In this document: positions 1 through 6,616 of the stretch, in pieces
Layout of the letters: each line of letters begins with the position of its first letter
Numbering within the stretch: the stretch's first letter is position 1
Assembly (NCBI GenBank): GCA_905479025.1
Contig: CAJQKX010000349.1
Coordinates: 1 to 7,372, forward strand
Reading direction: 5' to 3'
Length of the DNA: 7,372 nt
Origin: an uncultured Paraglaciecola sp.
Lineage (GTDB): Bacteria; Pseudomonadota; Gammaproteobacteria; Enterobacterales; Alteromonadaceae
Notes under the pieces: model-generated
Databases searched by the model: none
Seen by the model: the letters and a program-made list of their open reading frames with translations, nothing else
Told to the model about the DNA's origin: nothing
Program-made: the position numbers and the translations under genes

Positions 1-619
<619 letters not shown>

Positions 620-633
620 GTCGGGTCTAAAAT

Positions 634-3018
634 ATGAAATTTAGTGAAAAGTGGTTAAGAGAATGGGTCAATCCATCTGTATCGACAGATAATTTATCAG
701 AACAATTAAGTATGGCCGGTTTAGAAGTTGATGGTATTGAGCCTGTAGCCGCTGAGTTTTCTGGTGTGGTTGTGGGTGAAGTGGTGGAATGTGGCCAGCA
801 TCCTGATGCAGATAAATTACAAATAACAAAAATTAATGCAGGTGACGACGAACTCTTAGATATTGTTTGTGGTGCACCTAATTGTCGTCAAGGCATTAAA
901 GTCGCCGTGGCAAAAGTGGGAGCAGTGTTACCCGGCAACTTCAAAATTAAAAAGGCTAAACTGCGTGGTCAGCCTTCGTTTGGTATGTTGTGTAGCTTTT
1001 CTGAACTCGGTATCACTGACGATCATGATGGCATCTTAGAGTTACCTTTAGACGCGCCGATTGGTGAAGATATTAGAGAGTATCTACAACTTGACGATGT
1101 GACTATTGAAGTAGATTTAACCCCTAACCGTGCCGATTGTTTAGGTATTAAAGGCCTAGCTCGTGAAGTGGGGGTGCTGAATAAAACGTCAGTAATAGAA
1201 CCGCCAGTTCCTGCAGTTACTCCCAGTATTACCGATACCCGTAACATTGAATTACTTGCGCCTGAAGCTTGCCCTCGTTACTTAGGCCGAGTGATTAAGA
1301 ATATTAATCTTGCTGTACCAACACCTTTATGGATGGTTGAAAAACTCAGGCGTTGTGGCGTCAGAAGTATTGATCCTGTGGTGGATATTACCAATTTTGT
1401 GCTGTTAGAGCTTGGGCATCCCATGCATGCTTTTGACAATGACAAAATTGAAGGCGACGTCGTTATTCGATTTGCAAATCAAGATGAAAAGCTCACCTTG
1501 TTAGATGGCAATGAAGTGACGCTTCAGGACAATACATTAGTGATTGCCGATACGAATAAGGCCTTGGCCATGGCTGGTATATTTGGTGGCCTTGACTCTG
1601 GTATGTCAAACAAGAGTCAAGATATTTTCCTTGAAAGTGCCTTCTTTGCACCTGATGCTATTATGGGTAAAGCGCGCCAATATGGTTTGCATACTGATGC
1701 ATCTCATCGTTATGAGCGAGGTGTCGACCCTCAGTTACAAATGATTGCTATGGAAAGAGCCACACAATTGTTGCTTGATATTGTTGGTGGTGATGCAGGC
1801 CCTGTGATTGAAGCGATAGATAACGCCTGTGTGCCAAATAATCGTTCGGTTTCGTTAAGGCACAGTCGCTTAACAAAAGTGCTGGGTATTGAAATTGATG
1901 CCGATACCGTTACCGACATTTTTAAGCGCTTAGGTTTCAGTGTTTCTTTTGAGGGACAAGTGTGGCAAATCAGTGTGCCACCTTATCGGTTTGATATTAG
2001 TATCGAAGAAGACTTAATTGAAGAAGTCGCTCGGGTATATGGATACAATCAGATCCCTGATATTGCACCTGTTGCAAGTTTAAAAATGTCGCAGCATCAA
2101 GAACAAAAAGTCCAGTTAAATCAACTGAAAAACACCTTGGTCGAAAGTGACTACCAAGAAGCCATAACATATTCATTTGTTGACCCAAAAATACAAACGC
2201 TGTTGTACCCAGAAATGGAAGGTTTACAGTTACCTCATCCCATTTCTTCTGAAATGTCGACTATGCGGGTGAGTTTATGGACAGGACTATTACAATGTGT
2301 ATCGTACAATCAAAAACGCCAACAAAGCCGCGTTAGATTATTTGAGTCGGGACTACGTTTTATTCCTGATAACAGTGAAAAAACGGGTGTAAAACAAGAA
2401 CTAGTTATTAGTGGTGTGGTTTGTGGTTTAGTGGCGGATGAAAACTGGGATAACGCAACCCGATCAATTGACTTCTTTGATGTCAAAGCAGACGTCGAAA
2501 ATTTACTTAATTGCGCTGGAGTAGAGGGTTATCGTTTCGAAAGTGCCAATCATAGTGCATTACATCCTGGTCAATGTGCGCAAATTTTCATAGGTGATAC
2601 GTTGCTCGGATATATGGGAGCGATACACCCTCAGTTTGAAAAATCGTTAGGGTTAAATGGACGAAGCTTTGCATTTGAGCTGGAAATTAGTGCTTTTGGA
2701 GTAAAAAAATTACCTCAAGCGCAAGAAATTTCAAAATTTCCTGCAAATCGACGTGACATTGCAATCGTAGTAGACGATGATAAAGTAGTCGGCGATATTT
2801 TGAATTGCATAGAAAAATCTAGCGCAAATCAATTAGTTGGCCTAAACTTGTTCGACGTGTATAGAGGGAAGGGAATTGCCGAAGGGAAGAAAAGCCTAGC
2901 AATTTCACTTATTTTACAAGATAAAACTAAAACACTAGAAGAAAGCGACATTCAGGCAACAGTTGATGGCATTTTAGCCACGTTGCCTCAAAAGTTTGAA
3001 GCATCTCTGAGGGATTGA
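634..3018 (+). CDS. pheT: Phenylalanine--tRNA ligase beta subunit
   Basis: Beta subunit of phenylalanyl-tRNA synthetase. It binds tRNA and hydrolyses mischarged Tyr-tRNA-Phe. The protein has 794 residues, against 795 in E. coli, so it is full length. Domain order is usual: N-terminal B1; EMAP-like tRNA-binding domain at about 40-148 ([14 protein letters not shown]); B3/4 editing domain at about 211-390; B5 at about 401-476; C-terminal anticodon-binding FDX-ACB domain at about 700-793. Editing-site positions Gly318, Thr354 and Ala356 are kept. The Mg2+-site acidic set Asp454, Asp460, Glu463 and Glu464 sits at the same numbers as in E. coli. The start [11 protein letters not shown] is the family start, but its Shine-Dalgarno is weak (AGGT overlapping the pheS stop), so coupling to pheS translation is likely. 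The last codons carry the ribosome-binding site of ihfA. Confidence 0.98.
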   Translation: MKFSEKWLREWVNPSVSTDNLSEQLSMAGLEVDGIEPVAAEFSGVVVGEVVECGQHPDADKLQITKINAGDDELLDIVCGAPNCRQGIKVAVAKVGAVLPGNFKIKKAKLRGQPSFGMLCSFSELGITDDHDGILELPLDAPIGEDIREYLQLDDVTIEVDLTPNRADCLGIKGLAREVGVLNKTSVIEPPVPAVTPSITDTRNIELLAPEACPRYLGRVIKNINLAVPTPLWMVEKLRRCGVRSIDPVVDITNFVLLELGHPMHAFDNDKIEGDVVIRFANQDEKLTLLDGNEVTLQDNTLVIADTNKALAMAGIFGGLDSGMSNKSQDIFLESAFFAPDAIMGKARQYGLHTDASHRYERGVDPQLQMIAMERATQLLLDIVGGDAGPVIEAIDNACVPNNRSVSLRHSRLTKVLGIEIDADTVTDIFKRLGFSVSFEGQVWQISVPPYRFDISIEEDLIEEVARVYGYNQIPDIAPVASLKMSQHQEQKVQLNQLKNTLVESDYQEAITYSFVDPKIQTLLYPEMEGLQLPHPISSEMSTMRVSLWTGLLQCVSYNQKRQQSRVRLFESGLRFIPDNSEKTGVKQELVISGVVCGLVADENWDNATRSIDFFDVKADVENLLNCAGVEGYRFESANHSALHPGQCAQIFIGDTLLGYMGAIHPQFEKSLGLNGRSFAFELEISAFGVKKLPQAQEISKFPANRRDIAIVVDDDKVVGDILNCIEKSSANQLVGLNLFDVYRGKGIAEGKKSLAISLILQDKTKTLEESDIQATVDGILATLPQKFEASLRD
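2913..2941 (+). promoter_or_regulatory. Possible internal promoter for ihfA inside pheT
   Basis: TTTACA (2913-2918, 5 of 6 to the sigma70 -35 consensus) is followed after 17 bases by TAGAAG (2936-2941, 4 of 6 to the -10 consensus), about 80 bases before the ihfA start. In E. coli ihfA is also transcribed from a promoter inside pheT, which makes this placement sensible. The region is AT-rich coding sequence where chance matches are common, so this is only a candidate. Confidence 0.25.
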
Positions 3019-3022
3019 CGGT

Positions 3023-3319
3023 ATGGCGTTAACCAAAGCCGAAATGGCAGAACATTTATTTGAAAAACTTGGGATCAACAAGCGTGATGCTAAAGATTTA
3101 GTTGAAACTTTCTTTGAAGAAGTGCGTGAAGCTCTAGAGTCCGGGGAACAAGTCAAATTATCGGGCTTTGGTAATTTTGACTTAAGACAAAAAAATGAAA
3201 GACCCGGTAGAAATCCTAAAACTGGGGAAGACATTCCAATTAAGGCGAGACGAGTGGTCACATTTAGACCCGGTCAAAAACTTAAATGTAGAGTTGAAAG
3301 TTCTAAACCAATAGATTAG
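3023..3319 (+). CDS. ihfA: Integration host factor subunit alpha
   Basis: Alpha subunit of the IHF heterodimer, a nucleoid protein of the HU/IHF (DNABII) family. IHF bends DNA sharply at specific sites and assists sigma54 promoters, replication initiation and site-specific recombination. The protein has 98 residues (E. coli 99) and is near-identical through the hallmark stretches: MALTKAEM start, [15 protein letters not shown], the beta-arm [11 protein letters not shown] and [13 protein letters not shown]. The intercalating proline is Pro65, at the E. coli position. The family features MALTK and [13 protein letters not shown] identify alpha rather than beta or HU. The start lies 4 bases after the pheT stop, with a good GAGGG Shine-Dalgarno at 3009-3013 inside pheT, indicating translational coupling. 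The partner gene ihfB is not in this window and is normally elsewhere. Confidence 0.98.
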   Translation: MALTKAEMAEHLFEKLGINKRDAKDLVETFFEEVREALESGEQVKLSGFGNFDLRQKNERPGRNPKTGEDIPIKARRVVTFRPGQKLKCRVESSKPID

Positions 3320-3334
3320 TGATGTTTATAAACT

Positions 3335-3362
3335 AAAAAACCCGGTTAATACCGGGTTTTTT
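3335..3362. terminator. Bidirectional rho-independent terminator between ihfA and the aminotransferase gene
   Basis: A perfect 6-base GC-rich stem CCCGGT/ACCGGG (3341-3346 and 3351-3356) with a TAAT loop is flanked by A6 (3335-3340) and T6 (3357-3362). Reading + it ends the pheS-pheT-ihfA message 16 bases after the ihfA stop. Reading - the A6 tract becomes U6 and ends the convergent aminotransferase message 20 bases after its stop. The symmetry and position between convergent genes make dual use very likely. Confidence 0.93.
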
Positions 3363-3382
3363 ATATGAAACTAGAAGCATCA

Positions 3383-4573
3383 CTAGATAACAGATACCAA
3401 TGCTTTGGCTAATTTATCAACGTTGGATTTGCTAATTCCTGCAATGTTCACACGACTAGAGCCAACAAAATACACGCTATGTTGGTCACGAACAGCTTGC
3501 ACTTGCTGTGGTGTAATACATAAAAATGAAAACATGCCTTTTTGCTTTTTAACAAATTCAAAATCTTTGCTTGAACCGTACTCATTCATTTTTGAAACCA
3601 GTAATGAACGAAGATCTTGCATACGACTTCGCATCGCCTCGACTTCTGCCATCCATTCATGACGCAAGGTTTCGTCATTTAAAATAATATCGACAAGTGC
3701 GCCACCATATGAAGGAGGCATAGAGTAGATACCTCTTGCAATGGACTGAATTTGGCTTTGAATGGCTTGGCGGATTGTACTGTTTTCTGTAACCATCACC
3801 GCAATACCCACTCGCTCACGGTATAAACCAAAGTTTTTAGAGCAAGAAGCAGCAATAATCACTTCAGGCAAGTTGTTGACTAACAACCGCATTCCGTAGG
3901 CATCTTCTTCTAAACCATCACCAAAACCCTGGTATGCGGTATCAACAAAAGGAATGAAACCTGTTTTTTGCGCTAGTTCTAATACTACTTGCCACTGTTC
4001 TTTGGTTAGATCTGCGCCAGTGGGATTGTGACAACAGCCATGTAATAACACCACATCGCCTTTTTTGACTTGACCAAGACATTCGACCATGGCGTCAAAA
4101 TTGATACTGGCATTGGTTTTATCAAAGTAAGGATAAGTTTGAATAGCTAAACCAGCGTTGCCAATCAGCGGTATATGGTTGGCCCAAGTGGGGTCACTGA
4201 CCCAGACTGTAGTTTTCTCGTCGCAGCGCTTGATTAATTCGGATAAGATTCTTAACGCACCACAGCCACCAGGAGCTTGCACTGCGGCTATTCGGTCGGC
4301 TAATAAAGCAGGACTGTCTTTGCCGAGCATGAGTTGTAACATGCCATCTATGAAACCCTGTACTCCTTGGGGAGTAATATAGCTTTTAGAGTTTTCTTTT
4401 CCCAAAAGAATGGTTTGTGCTTTGGCCACAGAGTCGAGAATAGGTGTGTGGCCTTGTTCGTCTTTATAGACGCCTACACCTAAGTCAATTTTATGAGGGT
4501 TTGTGTCGGCTTTAAATGCAGCAGACAATCCTAAAATTGGATCGGCAGGAAGCTGGGGCAATACTTCAAACAT
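3383..4573 (-). CDS. Class I PLP-dependent aspartate/aromatic amino acid aminotransferase (AspC/TyrB family)
   Basis: Cytoplasmic transaminase moving the amino group between aspartate or an aromatic amino acid and 2-oxoglutarate, used in Asp, Phe and Tyr synthesis. It has 396 residues, the same length as E. coli AspC. Catalytic residues sit at AspC numbering: Lys246 (SCSKNFGLY, Schiff base to PLP), Asn183 (HNPTG), Asp211 and Tyr214 (DTAYQGF), Trp130, Arg254, and the substrate carboxylate arginines Arg280 and Arg374. The start MFEVLP matches the family MFE start, and AAGGAA (4578-4583) is a good Shine-Dalgarno. AspC versus TyrB cannot be settled by eye. The small-domain residues Val35, Lys37 and Thr43 are AspC-like, whereas ADLTKEQW, IPFVD and EEDAYG resemble TyrB. 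Two pocket-region positions fit neither: Cys104 where E. coli has Thr or Ser, and Met285 where it has Asn or Ser. Family assignment is sure; substrate preference is open, probably broad. It converges with ihfA. Confidence 0.95.
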   Translation of the reverse strand: MFEVLPQLPADPILGLSAAFKADTNPHKIDLGVGVYKDEQGHTPILDSVAKAQTILLGKENSKSYITPQGVQGFIDGMLQLMLGKDSPALLADRIAAVQAPGGCGALRILSELIKRCDEKTTVWVSDPTWANHIPLIGNAGLAIQTYPYFDKTNASINFDAMVECLGQVKKGDVVLLHGCCHNPTGADLTKEQWQVVLELAQKTGFIPFVDTAYQGFGDGLEEDAYGMRLLVNNLPEVIIAASCSKNFGLYRERVGIAVMVTENSTIRQAIQSQIQSIARGIYSMPPSYGGALVDIILNDETLRHEWMAEVEAMRSRMQDLRSLLVSKMNEYGSSKDFEFVKKQKGMFSFLCITPQQVQAVRDQHSVYFVGSSRVNIAGISKSNVDKLAKALVSVI

Positions 4574-4604
4574 GATGTTCCTTAATGCTAAATTGGTTGC
4601 TTAG

Positions 4605-4646
4605 ATAATGATTGTTCATTATGCCACTGGCACAACAAAATTCGAG
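4605..4646 (-). promoter_or_regulatory. Probable aminotransferase promoter (extended -10) with overlapping inverted repeat
   Basis: On the - strand TGGCATAAT (4618-4626) is an extended -10 element: TG, one base, then CATAAT, 5 of 6 to TATAAT. The -35 position 17 bases upstream (CTCGAA, 4641-4646) is poor, which extended -10 promoters tolerate. The predicted RNA start is near 4611, giving a leader of about 38 bases with the Shine-Dalgarno at 4578-4583. A perfect inverted repeat ATAATGA / TCATTAT (4605-4611 and 4616-4622, 4-base centre) covers the -10 and the start region, where a repressor would sit. A second small one, TGCCA-C-TGGCA (4622-4632), abuts it. No known operator consensus is recognised. 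The promoter is a motif match only. Confidence 0.42.
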
Positions 4647-4657
4647 TTTAATTATGA

Positions 4658-5419
4658 CTAATCTATACTGAAATGAAAAATCTGGCTGGAAGTACATCTC
4701 GCTGAATTGTCGTAGGTACGTTCGTACCATTGCACATTTTGCTGTTTATCCACTTTTAATACAGTGGAGGAGCGAGTGCCATACTCATCGCCTAGGATAA
4801 AAATAGACGACAGACGTCGTTCCCAGTCAATAGGTATACCTGTTTCGGGTAAATCTTCATCAACAGCGAGACTTTTATCTCGCAATAGTGTAAATAATAT
4901 CTCTGGATTGATTTCGTGGCCATCCTGACAATACTCTTGTAATTTACTGACACCCTTATTGATTTTTGGCCAAGGGCTATTTAGATTTGCATTGGATAAT
5001 CCATAATAACCATCTGTTAGCGGTTGAAGTTGATCTAAATGATTATTATAAACGGATAAATTATCCCATTTTCCAAACAGTAGGTTATACCCATTGTAGT
5101 TATCTTTGTGGGTACTTAGTGTTTGATGATATCTGTCTTCAGGTTGTTGCAGATAGTGACTGACTAGCTCACCCCGTGTCACAGCATCTGCCCGTATTTT
5201 TTGTGGGTCGCGAACATTGGTTAGAGATGCGACATAGCCATATTTATTGATCCCCATCCATGTGCCACCTGCTTGCAAGTCTTTGCCAGCAATAATGCCA
5301 TGTTCAGAGTCCCAAATGTGTGATTCAGATGTACCTCGATTAAAGAACTCGTCACGGTTAGCCGCAATAATTAACGGGTAGTCTTTATGCTGATTGACAG
5401 CTACAAACAAAATACACAT
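4658..5419 (-). CDS. TANGO2/NRDE-family protein (DUF833), possible haem-trafficking protein
   Basis: Member of the NRDE (TANGO2, formerly DUF833) family, found from bacteria to humans. It has 253 residues, a full-length size for bacterial members. Visible hallmarks are the MC start with Cys2 (family-conserved, compatible with an N-terminal-nucleophile-like fold), the name-giving NRDE at 21-24 followed by FFNRGT, GGTWMGIN at 51-58, LTNVRDP at 66-72, TRGELV at 81-86, YNGYNLLFG at 108-116, YGLSNA at 139-144 and YGTRSSTVL at 213-221. No signal peptide or membrane segment is seen, so it is probably cytoplasmic. Published work on animal homologues and on Shewanella HtpA links the family to moving haem and, in bacteria, to cytochrome c maturation; transferring that role here is inference. 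The start is fixed by Cys2 and a strong GAGGTGA Shine-Dalgarno at 5429-5435, 9 bases upstream. No neighbour is a haem gene. It is separated from the aminotransferase by 84 bases. Confidence 0.93.
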   Translation of the reverse strand: MCILFVAVNQHKDYPLIIAANRDEFFNRGTSESHIWDSEHGIIAGKDLQAGGTWMGINKYGYVASLTNVRDPQKIRADAVTRGELVSHYLQQPEDRYHQTLSTHKDNYNGYNLLFGKWDNLSVYNNHLDQLQPLTDGYYGLSNANLNSPWPKINKGVSKLQEYCQDGHEINPEILFTLLRDKSLAVDEDLPETGIPIDWERRLSSIFILGDEYGTRSSTVLKVDKQQNVQWYERTYDNSARCTSSQIFHFSID

Positions 5420-5492
5420 ATACCAATATCACCTCAAAATGACGGATTACGAATACCCTCCATGTTATTCACCATAGGCCAAACTACGGTTA

Positions 5493-5520
5493 TTAATATG
5501 TGTTCCACACATATTTTCAG
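5493..5520 (-). promoter_or_regulatory. Perfect inverted repeat in a candidate promoter of the TANGO2-family gene
   Basis: AATATGTGT (5495-5503) and ACACATATT (5507-5515) form a perfect 9+9 inverted repeat around a 3-base centre, about 75 bases upstream of the gene. On the - strand CTGAAA (5515-5520, 4 of 6 to -35) and TATTAA (5493-5498, 4 of 6 to -10) flank it with a 16-base spacing, so the repeat fills the spacer of a weak promoter. It has no U tract and is not a terminator. The size and symmetry fit a dimeric repressor or activator site; the protein is unknown. The repeat is certain, the promoter is tentative. Confidence 0.45.
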
Positions 5521-5560
5521 CGGGAGTTTAAAGGAATTTAAGCGGGCCTTCCCAGGAAAT

Positions 5561-5610
5561 TCGACTACTTAAAGGTTTAGTCATCTTAGTCAAAAGTAGT
5601 CGATGCATCG
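5561..5610. repeat. Cluster of inverted and phased direct repeats in the gap upstream of the TANGO2-family gene
   Basis: TCGACTACTT (5561-5570) and AAGTAGTCGA (5594-5603) form a perfect 10+10 inverted repeat with a 23-base spacer. Inside and over the right arm, TAGTC occurs on the + strand at 5578, 5587 and 5597, that is, at steps of 9 and 10 bases, the first two within an identical TTAGTCA. CGATGCATCG (5601-5610) is a perfect 10-base palindrome overlapping the right arm. The steps are near one helical turn, which suggests a regulator binding side by side. A hairpin in a read-through transcript, or a mobile-element end, is the alternative. No target-site duplication or transposase is visible. 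Confidence 0.5.
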
Positions 5611-5630
5611 CATGGTTCCCGTATTTAATG

Positions 5631-5652
5631 GCTTTAAAATTTGCCTTAAAGC
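5631..5652 (-). other. Weak hairpin just after the FHA gene, possible 3' end signal
   Basis: GCTTTAA (5631-5637) and TTAAAGC (5646-5652) are perfect complements with an 8-base loop, starting 7 bases after the FHA-gene stop on the - strand. The stem is AT-rich and is not followed by a run of U, so it does not meet the usual intrinsic-terminator pattern. It may be a message-end or stability hairpin. No other terminator is seen for this transcript, so read-through toward the TANGO2 gene is possible. Confidence 0.3.
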
Positions 5653-5659
5653 TAAGCGT

Positions 5660-6616
5660 TTATTTAACTTTAAGCTTATCGACTTGAGTGAATAAACTGT
5701 TGGCGTGAACAATGAATTTATCCGTTTGTGACGCAGACGTTATATTGTAAGTGGGTGGTAATAGTAACGGGTTGTAGTGAGGTCGAGGACTAAATTCATC
5801 GGTGTTTAAAAATCCCAAAGCATAAATAGGTGCGAGTATCATGAAGGTAATCGAACATGCGATGATGTTACGCCTATGATTGGTTTGATGAAATGCAATA
5901 AATAGACTCAACCAGATGAAACTAGCAACAAGGGTGGCAAATATAACCAATTCAATCCACGTAAACCATGTCCCAGGATTGATATTAAAGATGGCTATCT
6001 TCTGTAATAAAATGAGCCCGTTGACGAGTAGAATAACCAATAACGTTAGACTGAATTGGCTAACAATATGGCTCTCTTTTTTGACGACTTTGGCTAAAAT
6101 TGCAAAGGTTAATGGCCATAAACAAAAAACGGCCAATTGCCCTAGCTCAGAGGGAAGTGATTTAATCAAACTAAACTCTTGCACACTGCCCAAGTGTTTT
6201 GATAGTAATAAAAAGCTCAAACAAAAAAACGACAGACAAATAGCTAAAAAGCTTTGGTTTAACCAGCTAAGGTTGTCTTCCAATTCGCTTAAAGGTATAG
6301 CCTCAGCTAAAGGCACTTTAGTATCGATTATTCTTAAACGCGTGCGGCCAATTTTTATGATGTCGTGTGAGTTAAGTGTGGCTTGCCTGACAAATTTATT
6401 GTTCACTTTGATGCCATTGGTTGACTGACAGTCATTGACCATCAGCTTGCCCGTTTCAGGATCAATGGCTACCAACATGTGACTAGGACAAACATAAGGG
6501 TCGTCTAAACGTAAGTCATTATTAAAATCACGACCTACACACACATAGTCTTGCTCAAATTTGTAATGTTTAAGTGGAATGTTTTTTCGAGAAAGCAGTT
6601 CTAAAACTATTGCCAT
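5660..6616 (-). CDS. FHA-domain protein with five predicted membrane helices, function unknown
   Basis: Inner-membrane protein of 318 residues. Residues 1-100 form a forkhead-associated domain: Gly28-Arg29, His46, STNG at 65-68 with Val71-Asn72, and a closing IIKIGRTRLRI strand. FHA domains normally bind phosphothreonine peptides. Here the phosphate-contacting Ser of the S-x-x-H motif is Cys43, with Pro44 after it, so binding may be altered or phosphate-independent. Hydrophobic segments lie at about 121-138, 158-178, 188-205, 217-242 and 250-270. Positive loops at 176-183 and 243-250 put the FHA domain in the cytoplasm and the last 48 residues (271-318) in the periplasm. There is no kinase or secretion domain. 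It starts inside the end of the serine protease gene (10-base overlap) with only a weak GGA upstream, pointing to translational coupling and a shared role. The start matches where the FHA fold must begin. The gene family is not recognised beyond this architecture. Confidence 0.85.
   Translation of the reverse strand: MAIVLELLSRKNIPLKHYKFEQDYVCVGRDFNNDLRLDDPYVCPSHMLVAIDPETGKLMVNDCQSTNGIKVNNKFVRQATLNSHDIIKIGRTRLRIIDTKVPLAEAIPLSELEDNLSWLNQSFLAICLSFFCLSFLLLSKHLGSVQEFSLIKSLPSELGQLAVFCLWPLTFAILAKVVKKESHIVSQFSLTLLVILLVNGLILLQKIAIFNINPGTWFTWIELVIFATLVASFIWLSLFIAFHQTNHRRNIIACSITFMILAPIYALGFLNTDEFSPRPHYNPLLLPPTYNITSASQTDKFIVHANSLFTQVDKLKVK

Noticed and set aside
2974..3261. 95-codon open frame on the - strand over the pheT end and ihfA
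   Set aside because: It is antisense to highly conserved ihfA and has no family resemblance; it is a shadow of that gene's codon pattern.
4574..4657. Intrinsic terminator for the TANGO2-family gene
   Set aside because: The hairpins in this gap are AT-rich or very short and none is followed by a U tract in the - strand transcript; they fit promoter or operator sites better.
5387..5572. 61-codon open frame on the + strand reaching into the 240-base gap
   Set aside because: It starts inside the antisense of the TANGO2 gene and crosses its ribosome-binding site and upstream repeat. It has no Shine-Dalgarno of note and no recognisable protein motif.
5420..5659. tRNA gene or CRISPR array in the intergenic repeats
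   Set aside because: No cloverleaf with a T-arm GGTTCRA pattern and acceptor pairing can be drawn. The repeats are 5-7 bases at 9-10 base steps, far too short for CRISPR repeats and spacers.
5916..6428. 170-codon open frame on the + strand
   Set aside because: It lies entirely antisense to the FHA membrane protein gene. The product is a mirror of hydrophobic codons with no recognisable motif, whereas the - strand frame has a clear FHA domain and ordered helices.
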